Positions 44,928 to 54,081 are shown, numbered from the stretch's first letter. The stretch: 54,417 nucleotides of DNA from Pullulanibacillus pueri (GCF_014639255.1 NZ_BMFV01000032.1:1-54417), one strand, 5' to 3'. The notes: generated by a model not told the origin, from the letters alone. Translations and numbers: made by a program.

Positions 44928-46214
44928 TTGAGAAGATTTATCAGAGTCTTTTTATTTATTACTCTAGTACTATTGGTGTTAAATGCTTGCTCGTCAGGCA
45001 GTAGTGGAACTAAGGGAAAGAGTCATTCGGATAAAAAGATTACCGTTACTGCATGGCATGGTGCTGGTGGTGAAGGGGGGAAGTTTCTTCAGAGTTTAGT
45101 CAAAGAATATAATTCGCAACAAGATAAAGTGGAAGTGAAGCTACAGTATGTATCAACGGATAACATGGTTCAGAAAATTACTGCAGCAGCTGCCGGAAAT
45201 GCTCTTCCAGATATGGGGTTATTAATGTGGCCACAGTGGACTGGCCCTCTGAAGGATATCATTCAACCCTTGGATGATTTTATTAAGGAAGATCCTGATA
45301 AATGGAACGAAGATGACTTTTTAGATTCACTTCTCGATGGAAATGTACGCTTTAATGATGTAACCTACGGTTTTCCAATGGAAACGAACAATTTAGCACT
45401 CTATTATAATAAAAAACTTTTCAAAGAGGCTGGAGTTGAGCCACCGAAAACTTGGGATGATTTAGTGACTGTAGCTAAAAAGCTTACAAATCCAGCTAAA
45501 AAACAATGGGGCATTGAGCTCCCAACCGAAGGTAACGGACATATGGATTTTATATGGGACAATTTCTTATGGCAGGCCGGGGGAGAATATGCTAATGAAA
45601 AAGGTACGGATCTATTGTTCAATAACGAAGCAGGTGTAAAAGCAACTCAATTTTGGACGGACTTGATTAATAAATATAAAGTAGCCAGTATCTCACCGCC
45701 GCAAAATGGATTCCAATCAGGTAAAATTGCGATGAGTATTGACGGACCGTATGATATACCCAATCTAAAATCAGCCAAAGTAGATTTCGGCATTGTTCCA
45801 TTACCTGAAGGTCCTGGTGGGAAGGCGACAAGTCTTGGCGGGACTAATAATTTGATATTTAAATCAACTTCTGAAAAGGAAAAGGCTTCATGGGATTTCT
45901 TAACATGGCTTGCTTCACCCGAAGTCACAGCAAAATTTGCTGCTGGTTATGGATCTATCCCTGTCCGGAAAAGTAGTTCTGAAGAAAAGGTTTGGCAGGA
46001 TTTTATCAAAGAAAATCCAGGTGTTCAAGTTCATGTAGATGCTTATAAGTATGGAAAGATTCGTCCCTATAATCTCTCATCCTACGATCAAATCTCTCAA
46101 GTTGTAGCTTCTCACGTGCAAGCTGCTTTGTATAAGAAGGAAACACCTGAGGAAGCCATCAAAAAGGCGTATCAGGAGAGTAAACCTCTTGTTAAAAGCT
46201 GGTTAACAAATTAG
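44928..46214 (+). CDS. sugar-binding lipoprotein of ABC importer
   Basis: A 428-residue CUT1-type solute-binding protein. The signal peptide ends in lipobox LNAC with Cys21. The first domain has ITVTAWHGAGGEGGKFLQSL, then the family segment FPMETNNLALYYNKKLFKEA, KTWDDLVTVAKKL, and the conserved end region TWLASPEVTAKFAAGYGSIP. It starts at TTG 44928, with AGGAGGGG 5-10 bases upstream. It forms an importer with the two permeases that follow. About 140 bases with a weak stem-loop (TCACAAAGTGA) separate it from the first permease, an arrangement that often lets the binding protein be made in excess. Confidence 0.93.
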   Translation: MRRFIRVFLFITLVLLVLNACSSGSSGTKGKSHSDKKITVTAWHGAGGEGGKFLQSLVKEYNSQQDKVEVKLQYVSTDNMVQKITAAAAGNALPDMGLLMWPQWTGPLKDIIQPLDDFIKEDPDKWNEDDFLDSLLDGNVRFNDVTYGFPMETNNLALYYNKKLFKEAGVEPPKTWDDLVTVAKKLTNPAKKQWGIELPTEGNGHMDFIWDNFLWQAGGEYANEKGTDLLFNNEAGVKATQFWTDLINKYKVASISPPQNGFQSGKIAMSIDGPYDIPNLKSAKVDFGIVPLPEGPGGKATSLGGTNNLIFKSTSEKEKASWDFLTWLASPEVTAKFAAGYGSIPVRKSSSEEKVWQDFIKENPGVQVHVDAYKYGKIRPYNLSSYDQISQVVASHVQAALYKKETPEEAIKKAYQESKPLVKSWLTN

Positions 46215-46354
46215 TTATAAATCAATCTTTCACAAAGTGATTTTCCGAGTGTCTAGATCTGAAGTTTATTGTCTACTTAACACTTCATTTTAATGGGTCT
46301 AGGTACTTGGAATCTCCTTGTTATTAATATAGTGAAAAAGAGGTGTCTACGAGT

Positions 46355-47251
46355 ATGGGAGGATTCAAGAAAAAATTTGGCCCAGATGCGCCGATGGCTA
46401 TGATTATGCTGGCCCCAAACCTTATTTTAGCAGCTATTTTTATTGTATATGCGATTATTTATTCCTTTTACCTTAGCTTTCACAACGTTGATCTATTCGC
46501 ACATACGTTTAAATTTGTAGGATTTGAAAATTATACAAAGGCTTTAATTGATCCGTTGTTTGCAAAAATGCTTAAAAATACATTTATGTTTGTATTGTTC
46601 ACAGTACCATTTGGAATGGCTATCTCGCTAGTAGTTGCTGTTTTGCTCAATAATAAAATTAAAGGCCGAATGTTTATACGGGCCTCATTTTTTTTGCCAA
46701 CGATTCTTCCAATTGTGGCTATTGCACAAGTATGGAATTGGATATATGAGCCATCCTATGGCCTGTTAAATTATTTTTTACAAATGATTGGGATAAGCGA
46801 TCCTTCTAAACCGATTCAATGGCTTGCTTCGCCTAATACGGCTATGACAGCTGTTATTATTTTTTCAATTTGGAAATCATTTGGCTATAATATGATTCTT
46901 TATTTGGCAGCTTTACAAGGGATATCACGTCAACTTTACGAAGCAGCAGAGATAGATGGTGCCAATAGTATGAGAAAGTTTTTTCATATCACTATTCCGG
47001 GACTTAGACCTGCTACTTTCTTTGTTTTGATTACTTCCATAAATGGCTCTTTTCAGGCTTTTGACCAGATTTATGTTTTGACTCAAGGTGGGCCAATAAA
47101 TTCGACTAATGTTATTGCTTATTATATTTATCAGTATGCCTTTGAGTTTTTTAATATTGGTCGAGGAGCTGCAGTAAGTATTCTTCTCTTTATACTGTTA
47201 TTTGCTATAGCAATTTGGCAGTGGAGATCCTATCAAACGAAAGAAGAATAA
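46355..47251 (+). CDS. sugar ABC permease (MalF/UgpA type)
   Basis: A 298-residue, six-helix permease: APNLILAAIFIVYAIIYSFYLSF in helix 1, the GFENYTKALIDPLF segment, FFLPTILPIVAIAQVWNWIY, and the EAA loop YEAAEIDGANSMRKFFHITIPGLRP. ATG 46355 is preferred over GTG 46343, because AAAAGAGGTG ends 9 bases before it. It is followed after 12 bases by the partner permease. No ATP-binding subunit is encoded nearby. Confidence 0.93.
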   Translation: MGGFKKKFGPDAPMAMIMLAPNLILAAIFIVYAIIYSFYLSFHNVDLFAHTFKFVGFENYTKALIDPLFAKMLKNTFMFVLFTVPFGMAISLVVAVLLNNKIKGRMFIRASFFLPTILPIVAIAQVWNWIYEPSYGLLNYFLQMIGISDPSKPIQWLASPNTAMTAVIIFSIWKSFGYNMILYLAALQGISRQLYEAAEIDGANSMRKFFHITIPGLRPATFFVLITSINGSFQAFDQIYVLTQGGPINSTNVIAYYIYQYAFEFFNIGRGAAVSILLFILLFAIAIWQWRSYQTKEE

Positions 47252-47263
47252 GGAGGTCTTCAA

Positions 47264-48097
47264 ATGAATAAGTCCTTAAAATTACTGGGTAAGACTATCA
47301 TCTATATAGTCTTAATCTTTATAACGATACTTTGTTTATTACCACTATGGTGGATGATTATAACCGCTTTAAAGGCACCAGCAGAAGTTTTCTCATATCC
47401 ACCCAAATTTTGGCCGAGTAAAATTCATTGGGCAAATTTTGTAACAGCATGGAATATGGCACCTTGGGGTCGATACTTTTTTAATACAGCCTTTTATACC
47501 GTATGCACGGTTGTTGGTGTCATTGTTACTTCCGTTATGAGTGGGTATGCATTTTCAAAATTAAAATTTAAAGGTAGGAATTTAGTTTTTATTTCCTATA
47601 TTGGGACAATGATGGTCCCGGCTCAAGTTACCATTATTCCTGTTTATATGATTCTATCGCAATTGCATATGATTGATACTTATGCAGGGTTAATAATTCC
47701 AGGGCTAGCCAATGCCTTTGGATGTTTCTTAATGAGGCAATTCATTGCCACTATTCCCACAGAATTTGTCGAGTCTGCTTTAATAGATGGTGCTGGGCAT
47801 GGAAAGATTCTTATTTCTATAATTACACCACTTGTTACTCCTGCTGTCGCCGCTTTGGGGATATTTACTTTTATGGGTTCTTGGGATAACTTCTTTTGGC
47901 CACTTGTTGTTACAAATAGTGAGAAGCTGCGGGTCTTACAGGTCGGATTAGCCTCCTTCCAAAGTCAATACGGAACCGCTGATTGGGGAGCAATGATGGC
48001 AGCAGCAACATTTGTGAGTGCCCCTATATTAATTCTTTTCTTTTTTGCTCAAAAGTATTTCATCGAAGGAATTACAATGACAGGTATAAAAGGCTAA
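47264..48097 (+). CDS. sugar ABC permease (MalG/UgpE type)
   Basis: A 277-residue permease: LLGKTIIYIVLIFITILCLL then PLWWMIITALKAPAEVF in the N-terminus, and the EAA loop VESALIDGAGHGKILISIITPLVTP. The C-terminus ends FAQKYFIEGITMTGIKG, typical of the MalG side. AAGGAGGTC precedes ATG 47264. It completes the importer; the ATPase must come from elsewhere (MsmX-like). Confidence 0.93.
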   Translation: MNKSLKLLGKTIIYIVLIFITILCLLPLWWMIITALKAPAEVFSYPPKFWPSKIHWANFVTAWNMAPWGRYFFNTAFYTVCTVVGVIVTSVMSGYAFSKLKFKGRNLVFISYIGTMMVPAQVTIIPVYMILSQLHMIDTYAGLIIPGLANAFGCFLMRQFIATIPTEFVESALIDGAGHGKILISIITPLVTPAVAALGIFTFMGSWDNFFWPLVVTNSEKLRVLQVGLASFQSQYGTADWGAMMAAATFVSAPILILFFFAQKYFIEGITMTGIKG

Positions 48098-48202
48098 GTA
48101 TGCAGAAGCACATAAAGTAAAGAAACATTTCTTCAAGTAAGTGCACTTTCTATCTAAGGAAATAACTATTTTAATAGATCAACTAAATGAAGGAGGTAGG
48201 CA

Positions 48203-49789
48203 ATGTCGTTTCTATCAATATGTCAGACCCCTGATAAAATCTCAGTTGAGACTGACATCAACTGGATTGATTTAGATAGGAGTAATACAAACGAATGGGA
48301 CAAAAGTGGGATAGAGGTGCATGTCCCTATACAAAACAAAGAGATGAGGATTTTTTTATCCTCTCAAAGCGATGGGATTAAACGTATAATGATTCGTTGG
48401 AATAGAGCCGTCTCAAGTCAGTTACAGATACTGGGAGATCACTGGGAACGAGGATATGGAGATTTGGAATGGAGAGGAATAGTTCCTGAACGTATCTTAC
48501 CTTGGTACTTCCTTACTTATGATCATACATCTACACATGGATATGGTGTCAAAACAGGTCCGAATTCTTTATGTTTTTGGCAGATAGATTCATCTGGTGT
48601 GAGTTTGTGCCTTGATGTAAGAAATGGGGGTAAGGGTGTTCAGTTAGGCCATCGTCAGTTACATGCAGCCTCAATTGTGGAGCGAAGAGGGAGGGAATCA
48701 GAGAAGCCTTTTGTAGCGGTCCAACGTTTTTGCCAACTTCTTTGTGAGAGTCCACGTTTACCTAAAGTACCTATTTATGGTGGGAATAACTGGTATTATG
48801 CATATGGAAATAGTTCCCACGATGAGATATTAGATGATACTAAATTAATTGCCTCGTTAGCGTCAAATGCAGACAATCGACCATTTATGGTGATTGATGA
48901 TGGATGGCAAATTTGTCATTCTAAAGCATGTAATGGGGGGCCTTGGTTTAAAGGAAATTATAAGTTTCCTGATATGGAGAAGTTAGCAACACAAATTAAA
49001 GAAATAGGTGCACGGCCAGGCATCTGGATGAGACCTATGCTAACGACAGAAAGTATCCCTTCGTCCTGGATATTGCAGAATCAAAATAAACAACAATTTT
49101 CTTTTGATGGGCAAGTGATGGATCCGAGTGTGGAAGGAGTTTTGGAATTCATTTTTAATGATGTAAGACGGCTGTCTAATTGGGGATATGAATTGATTAA
49201 GCACGACTTTAGTACTTATGATATTTTTGGAAGATGGGGCTTTGAAATGGGGGAACAAATTACCCATGAGGGATGGTCATTCTCAAATCCTATGAAAACT
49301 ACAGCTGAAATAATTTTAGAGTTATATCAAACTATTCGTGTAGCGGCGGGAGAATCATTGGTGATAGGATGTAATACCATTAGCCATTTAGCAGCCGGTA
49401 TCATGGATATACAGCGGACTGGAGATGACACTAGCGGAAAGGAATGGGAAAGGACTCGGAAGTATGGAATCAACACACTAGCCTTTCGCATGCCTCAACA
49501 CAAGACTTTTTATGCGGTTGATGCCGATTGCGTTGGCATAACTAAAGAGATTCCGTGGTCTCTTAACAGTAAATGGTTGGATTTATTATCGAGGAGCGGT
49601 ACACCTTTGTTCATCTCTGCAGATCCAGATGCAGTAGGAAAAGAGCAAAAAAGAGCAATTAAAAATGCGTTTGAATGGGCTTCTAGACCACTAACCATTG
49701 GGGAACCGTTGGATTGGCTAAATACCACATGTCCGGTAAAATGGTCATTAAACGGAGAAAGGGCTTCTTTTGATTGGTTTAATCAATAA
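48203..49789 (+). CDS. GH36-like alpha-galactosidase (clan GH-D)
   Basis: A 528-residue clan GH-D enzyme, resembling GH36/GH27 alpha-galactosidases. It has an N-terminal beta-domain and a barrel with GGNNWYYAYGN, FMVIDDGWQ, the ARPGIWMRPM strand, LIKHDFSTYDIFGRWG (probable nucleophile Asp335) and IQRTGDDTSG (probable acid/base Asp408 or 409). Many GH36 proteins are 700 or more residues, so this is a short form lacking C-terminal extensions. There is no signal peptide. It begins at ATG 48203 (GGAGGTAGGC upstream) as the last gene of the importer operon, and is inferred to remove alpha-galactosyl groups from imported oligosaccharides. Confidence 0.85.
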   Translation: MSFLSICQTPDKISVETDINWIDLDRSNTNEWDKSGIEVHVPIQNKEMRIFLSSQSDGIKRIMIRWNRAVSSQLQILGDHWERGYGDLEWRGIVPERILPWYFLTYDHTSTHGYGVKTGPNSLCFWQIDSSGVSLCLDVRNGGKGVQLGHRQLHAASIVERRGRESEKPFVAVQRFCQLLCESPRLPKVPIYGGNNWYYAYGNSSHDEILDDTKLIASLASNADNRPFMVIDDGWQICHSKACNGGPWFKGNYKFPDMEKLATQIKEIGARPGIWMRPMLTTESIPSSWILQNQNKQQFSFDGQVMDPSVEGVLEFIFNDVRRLSNWGYELIKHDFSTYDIFGRWGFEMGEQITHEGWSFSNPMKTTAEIILELYQTIRVAAGESLVIGCNTISHLAAGIMDIQRTGDDTSGKEWERTRKYGINTLAFRMPQHKTFYAVDADCVGITKEIPWSLNSKWLDLLSRSGTPLFISADPDAVGKEQKRAIKNAFEWASRPLTIGEPLDWLNTTCPVKWSLNGERASFDWFNQ

Positions 49790-49942
49790 GTATATCGCTC
49801 TTAGCTATTGATATATAGCTTCATTTGATCCAATAATTTTCTAGCACTGTGTGTAAATGATGCATACTAAAAGGAAGATGCCTTTTGGAATATAGCTTAC
49901 TAGAGAAGGTAGTCGTGAGTGGACATTTAAGATAGTACTCCA

Positions 49943-49987
49943 CTCACTACTGTTCTTCACAACAAAGTTGTGAAGAACAGTAGTGAG
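49943..49987. repeat. perfect 21-bp inverted repeat, 3-base loop
   Basis: Bases 49943-49963 (starting CTCACTACTG) pair with 49967-49987 without a mismatch, around the loop AAA. No T-run follows on the plus strand (GAAATAAACC), and the minus side has TGGAGTAC, so it is not a normal terminator. It lies 150 bases past the GH36-like gene. Confidence 0.8.
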
Positions 49988-50279
49988 GAAATAAACCGTA
50001 ATCGTGAATTGGAAAGAAAATGCAGAAAAAAATGAGTTGTACGCTTCGTTTTAATTTAACTAATTGAAAATAAGTTTGCGAGGGATACTACAATATAAAG
50101 CATACACAAGCAAAAGATGCTCCATGCAAGCAGCTAGCATAAGGATAAGAGGTCAGAATACGAGTGTAATACAGGAAAAAACTAATCTCTAAATACTTTA
50201 GAAGTTATTAATTAGACTTGTAACTTCTATTTAAAAACAACATTAAGGCTAATAGATTTAAACAAATACTAAAGCTATC

Positions 50280-50492
50280 CTAGATTTCCCCTATTGCTAA
50301 TGCAATACCAAAAAATAGTATTATTCCTAGATATAACAATAAAAGTTCGAGTTCAAAAAAATGGATGATCCAATATTTTATCTTTAACCCACTTTTTCCT
50401 CGATTTTAATAATCAAATAAATTATTTTTCTTTATGTACCAATAAGATCCAAACGTAAGGCTAATCCCTAAAAGTATAAATATTATCCCCAC
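50280..50492 (-). pseudogene. small two-helix membrane protein, in-frame TAA
   Basis: The minus frame from GTG 50492 reads GIIFILLGISLTFGSYWYIK and then meets TAA at 50408-50406. It continues in the same frame with KIKYWIIHFFELELLLLYLG and ILFFGIALAIGEI to TAG at 50282-50280. Both halves look like membrane helices, so one ancestral 69-residue protein split by a stop is likely. AAGGAG lies 12 bases upstream of the GTG. The family is unknown. Confidence 0.45.
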
Positions 50493-50637
50493 ACCATTTT
50501 AATCTCCTTATCACACATCTTTAATGCTACAAACTTCAATTGTCTTTCGTAGGATGTCCTTTTTATAAATTAATAGTACCACAGTTATAAAAAGTTTCTC
50601 CATTGAGATTGTACCAATGTTAATGAGAGGGAGATAA

Positions 50638-50838
50638 TGGTGTAGTCTGGAACTTATTTCTGAAGCAGCCTATGAAACGGTTTACGGAGAGCCTCTTGAG
50701 GAATGTATTAGAGCGCATCAGCTATTCGATTTCGATTTGGCTGTATTTGAAACAATTGCTGAGAGTAAATCATCTATTCAGTCTTGTGTTAAGGACGGTT
50801 TAAGGAAGTATACGAGACAGCGCCCCATAGTCATATGA
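50638..50838 (+). pseudogene. unidentified coding remnant without start codon
   Basis: This frame reads LELISEAAYETVYGEPLEEC, then HQLFDFDLAVFETIAESKSS and ends KYTRQRPIVI before TGA 50836-50838. It is charged and helix-like with no low-complexity bias, hence looks like real protein, but has no start and a stop just upstream. The family was not recognised. Confidence 0.35.
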
Positions 50839-50883
50839 TATACAGTATAAAATTATATCTTCATACAAAGGGAATGATAAATT

Positions 50884-51489
50884 ATGAAAAAGTTATTGTT
50901 AACGGGATTTGAACCCTTTCTTGATTTTCCAATTAACCCAACCAGTGACATTGTTGAGGCGCTTGATGAGAAAGAGTTGGGGGGCTATAAAATATATGGG
51001 CGAGTACTCCCTGTTGAATACAATGTGACGGGAAATCAATTAATCGAGCATTATAAAGACGTTGAACCTGATGATGTAATATCCTTAGGTCTAGCGGCAG
51101 GTAGGCATCTTATCACACCTGAACGTGTTGCAATTAATTGTAAAGGTGGTGCAAAAGATAACCGAGGGATAATTTATGAGGATGATAGAATTGATCAGGA
51201 AGGTCCGAATGCCTATTTTAGTAAATTACCTCTTCGTTCATTCTTGAATGAATTAAATGGGGCAGGATATCCAGCCGATGTTTCCAATACAGCGGGCACT
51301 TATTTATGTAATTACGTTATGTACACTATGCTTCATTATCTTTCTGAAAACAATAGCAACGTGAGGGCAGGTTTTGTGCATATTCCAGCTTCTCATGAAC
51401 TGGCGCTAACAAATAGGAAATTACCAAGTTGGTCTCTCAATGATTTGCTAGAAGGAATAAAAATAATTATTCGGACACTGGAAGAATAA
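50884..51489 (+). CDS. pcp: pyroglutamyl-peptidase I
   Basis: A 201-residue cysteine peptidase that removes N-terminal pyroglutamate from peptides, in the cytoplasm. It starts with MKKLLLTGFEPFLDFPINPT, and the catalytic triad is visible as Glu80 (ITPERVAIN), Cys142 (NTAGTYLCNYVMYT) and His166 (GFVHIPASHE). The length is near the family norm (200-215). ATG 50884 is used, but the usual AGGAGG is weak (AAGGGAATG). It is a stand-alone gene with its own terminator. Confidence 0.94.
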   Translation: MKKLLLTGFEPFLDFPINPTSDIVEALDEKELGGYKIYGRVLPVEYNVTGNQLIEHYKDVEPDDVISLGLAAGRHLITPERVAINCKGGAKDNRGIIYEDDRIDQEGPNAYFSKLPLRSFLNELNGAGYPADVSNTAGTYLCNYVMYTMLHYLSENNSNVRAGFVHIPASHELALTNRKLPSWSLNDLLEGIKIIIRTLEE

Positions 51490-51529
51490 TCGTGTTTGAA
51501 TATCAGGAAATATGATTTAATAAAGGCTG

Positions 51530-51572
51530 GCCACTTAATTGGAATATATTCCTAATCAAGTGGCTTTCTTTA
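51530..51572 (+). terminator. terminator after pcp
   Basis: GCCACTT (51530-51536) pairs with AAGTGGC (51558-51564), with the inner self-complementary GGAATATATTCC strengthening the stem. TTTCTTTAT follows. Confidence 0.82.
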
Positions 51573-51635
51573 TGAGCTAGAAGGATAAAGTATTATGGAA
51601 TATAATTCTATTCTTGAAGCTATAGTTACCACTAG

Positions 51636-51726
51636 CTAGGCTTTCTCCTCCAGACTCAAGATCCCATAAACCCAATACAAATAAATTGTAAAACCTTTCA
51701 CTGTTTGAGAAGATTTAAGAGTGAGC
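51636..51726. repeat. about 90-bp duplicated segment, copy 2
   Basis: This matches 39722-39815, with identical blocks CCAATACAAATAAATTGTAA and TTGAGAAGATTTAAG and small gaps between. Here no XRE gene is attached. It is the largest recognisable feature in the 340-base gap between pcp and the MaoC gene. Confidence 0.6.
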
Positions 51727-51832
51727 TGGTTTTTCTGAGATCTGCTTATTGGCTATACTAATACATAGGCAAATATGGACGTTGGACAAGGGCGTTTCTT
51801 ACAAAATTTTACTAGAAAGAAGGATGGACGTT

Positions 51833-52252
51833 ATGAGTAAAGTGCCACTTAAAATTGGTGATCACACAACCTTTACGAAAACGATTAGTGAATCAGATGT
51901 CTATATGTTTGTTGGCATTACTGGGGATTTTAATCGTTTTCACATTGATGAAGAGTATATGAAATCTACCAAGTTTGAGCAACGGATTGCGCCAGGCTTG
52001 CTTTCTGTTGGTTTTTCCACTGCTGCGGCAACCGCTCTGTTAAATGACTTGGACATGGGTGCTGTTTCATATGGCTACGATAAGCTCCGTTTCATTCGCC
52101 CGACCTTTATTGGAGATACAATTACTGTACAATATACGGTTAAAGACATTGATGACGAAAACCTGACGGCGATCTCCAATGTTCGAATTTATAACCAGCA
52201 TGGTAAGCTATGTACATCAATTAAACATATTGTTAAATTTTTTGAGTTGTAA
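51833..52252 (+). CDS. MaoC-family (R)-specific enoyl-CoA hydratase
   Basis: A 139-residue single hot-dog domain protein. The hydratase motif is ITGDFNRFHIDEEY with catalytic Asp32 and His37, followed by the APGLLSVGFSTA segment. It hydrates trans-2-enoyl-CoA to (R)-3-hydroxyacyl-CoA (PhaJ-like) as a homodimer; in Bacillales similar proteins link fatty acid oxidation to other pathways. ATG 51833 is used because AAGAAGGA lies 8 bases upstream; the frame is open to 51749 but that start lacks a site. There is no PHA or fatty acid gene nearby. Confidence 0.85.
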   Translation: MSKVPLKIGDHTTFTKTISESDVYMFVGITGDFNRFHIDEEYMKSTKFEQRIAPGLLSVGFSTAAATALLNDLDMGAVSYGYDKLRFIRPTFIGDTITVQYTVKDIDDENLTAISNVRIYNQHGKLCTSIKHIVKFFEL

Positions 52253-52290
52253 GAGTGAATGGGTTATTGGGTTGAAACGACGATGAGCTG

Positions 52291-52336
52291 TTGCTGAACT
52301 TTGTTATAGAGATAGAATTCAGCAATGACTTTTTTC
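52291..52336 (+). terminator. terminator after MaoC gene
   Basis: TTGCTGAA (52291-52298) pairs with TTCAGCAA (52318-52325), followed by TGACTTTTTTC. It faces the SEC-C gene coming from the other side. Confidence 0.65.
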
Positions 52337-52357
52337 TAGGTTGCTGAGAACCTCTAC

Positions 52358-52390
52358 TGGGACAGTAAACCTGTCCCTCTGTCCCAATCA
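52358..52390 (-). repeat. GGGACAGG dispersed repeat, copy 4
   Basis: On the minus strand it reads TTGGGACAGAGGGACAGG then TTTACTGTCCCA. It overlaps the stop codon of the SEC-C gene, the same orientation relative to the gene as the other three copies. Confidence 0.75.
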
Positions 52391-53545
52391 ACCACAGCAC
52401 TTCTTAAATTTTTTCCCACTCCCACAAGGGCAGGGGTCGTTTCTGCCAACGTTGTTCTTTTTGGCCATTTGACGGGTGAGTTCTTTTTCTCTGAGGGCTA
52501 TATCGTCATCGATTTTTGTGATGTGTTGTTTCCAATCATTGAGTTTGGGATGATCGATTTGATTCATCACACAATTGGCATATAGTGATTCTTCAAGAGA
52601 TAGCATGGTTTCGTCATAGCCTTTATCTATAAGGGTTTCAACTAATGGGATGGCCTTAGTCGATAGTTGTTTACACAAGGCGTCGGCCAATAAGGTTTTT
52701 ATAGTGATATCATCCGTTTTATGAAATTGTCGAAGCAGGATTTCCTCTGCTCGTGGGCTTTTGATGTTTTCAAGGATTCCTATAGCAGTAAAAGCGGCGT
52801 CTCCCTTTAGAACATAGGGTTCTACTTTCTCCACGACTTCGTCTGTACCTATTTTAATTAGTGTCGTTTCTAAACTTTCTTGAAGGAAGCCATCGTCTTC
52901 TCGACTCAATAATTTTGTAAGCAGTGGGACAAGCGAATGAATTTTTAGAGCGCCTGCGAGATAGATATTGAAAAGGACATTCATTGGTAGAAAGTCATTT
53001 TCTAATTTATCTTTAATGGCGACTTCGATTTCCCAAATGTTTTTGTCGCTATATTCCTTGCGGTCAATCAGTTCATTAAAAATTCGTTTACCGTATTCAA
53101 ATAAACCTTGATTATATTTTTCTTCTAGCATACTCATGACTTCGCCGGCTTCCATAAATAACTCTTCCACACTCAGTGTCTTAATGGCAGTCACCGATTT
53201 AAGGAAATCTGCTGACATATGGGATTTAAGAGAATCCTGATATTTGACAATTAAATCGGTATCAAGCTTCGCGAGTGCAAGGGTATACCATACACCATTC
53301 CCATCATTTTTTTCCAAACGATGAAGTAACTCTTTTAAAATATTCTCTGTGATTGGGATGTTTCGAACATAAGGCATAATTGAGTTTTTTACTTTATGTA
53401 CAGGAAGCTTGTCCAGAGCCTCAAGGGCATAGAAGTAGGTTTGCTCAGTGCCTAAATAACTACTATGAATAGATTCCAAGGCGAATTTACGTAAGAATTT
53501 ATAATCACTTAAAATATAGGGTTCAACTTTTTCCAAGAATGACAC
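52388..53545 (-). CDS. HEAT-like repeat protein with SEC-C zinc motif
   Basis: A protein of about 385 residues. Most of it is helical repeats (for example VEPYVLKGDAAFTAIGILEN, SPRAEEILLRQFHKTDDITI), like HEAT/armadillo arrays. The last 20 residues are the SEC-C metal-binding motif GRNDPCPCGSGKKFKKCC, a zinc knuckle as at the SecA C-terminus. The start is GTG 53545, with AGGAGG 7 bases upstream; an earlier in-frame GTG at 53587 lies before that site. Proteins of this type are common in Bacillales with unknown function. It may bind ribosome or protein surfaces, but this is speculative. Confidence 0.82.
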   Translation of the reverse strand: MSFLEKVEPYILSDYKFLRKFALESIHSSYLGTEQTYFYALEALDKLPVHKVKNSIMPYVRNIPITENILKELLHRLEKNDGNGVWYTLALAKLDTDLIVKYQDSLKSHMSADFLKSVTAIKTLSVEELFMEAGEVMSMLEEKYNQGLFEYGKRIFNELIDRKEYSDKNIWEIEVAIKDKLENDFLPMNVLFNIYLAGALKIHSLVPLLTKLLSREDDGFLQESLETTLIKIGTDEVVEKVEPYVLKGDAAFTAIGILENIKSPRAEEILLRQFHKTDDITIKTLLADALCKQLSTKAIPLVETLIDKGYDETMLSLEESLYANCVMNQIDHPKLNDWKQHITKIDDDIALREKELTRQMAKKNNVGRNDPCPCGSGKKFKKCCG

Positions 53546-54052
53546 TACAGATCCTCCTTTTTTGCAAAGTTTACGAACGATTTTCACAGGATTAAGGGGT
53601 TAGGTTCTTTGCCCATTTTACTTTAGAAGCTGTGCATACTGCAACCATTACCCAGATTGTCATCATGATAGTACAAAAGGATAGCCACTCTACCTCGGCT
53701 GGATATGTGTTTACCTCTTTTTAGCTCAGTTTTGGGCAAGCCTTTTCTCCTTTCACTAGCTTGATCTCATATATTGAAGCTAAAGTCACTCGCATATAAC
53801 TAGTAGAGTTTGTCTCTCTTCCCCAAACATAGGGGAGAGATAAAAAGAAAATGGATAATGTTTCACTATAAGTGAACGCCATTGATAGATCGTGCTGGTA
53901 GGTGACATAAGAGCCGAAATGTTCATCTTCTTTCAACTAGTTTTAAATAGTCCTCAACCACCACTGCGGTAACCGATAAGAGATCGTTACCCTATCATTT
54001 AGAATGAAAAACTACTATTCGAAATTTCTATGTCACGATACTGGCATCAGTA

Positions 54053-54081
54053 TTGACTCTTTAAGTTTTTGAGGATAACAT
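54053..54081 (+). promoter_or_regulatory. promoter of GH38 gene
   Basis: TTGACT (54053-54058), a 17-base spacer and TAACAT (54076-54081) fit a vegetative promoter. The partly symmetric ATGTTATAACAAT lies just downstream and could be a regulator site. Confidence 0.4.

Larger units (their letters stand above)
49790..50883. other. long stretch with hairpin and decayed small ORFs
   Basis: No intact gene was found in 1.1 kb. It holds the perfect hairpin 49943-49987, a broken small membrane-protein frame (50280-50492, minus) and a start-less coding remnant (50638-50838, plus). Confidence 0.5.

Noticed and set aside
53721..53936. 71-codon minus-strand frame between SEC-C and GH38 genes
   Set aside because: Odd composition, no domain and no convincing ribosome binding site; it could be a relic but nothing supports it.
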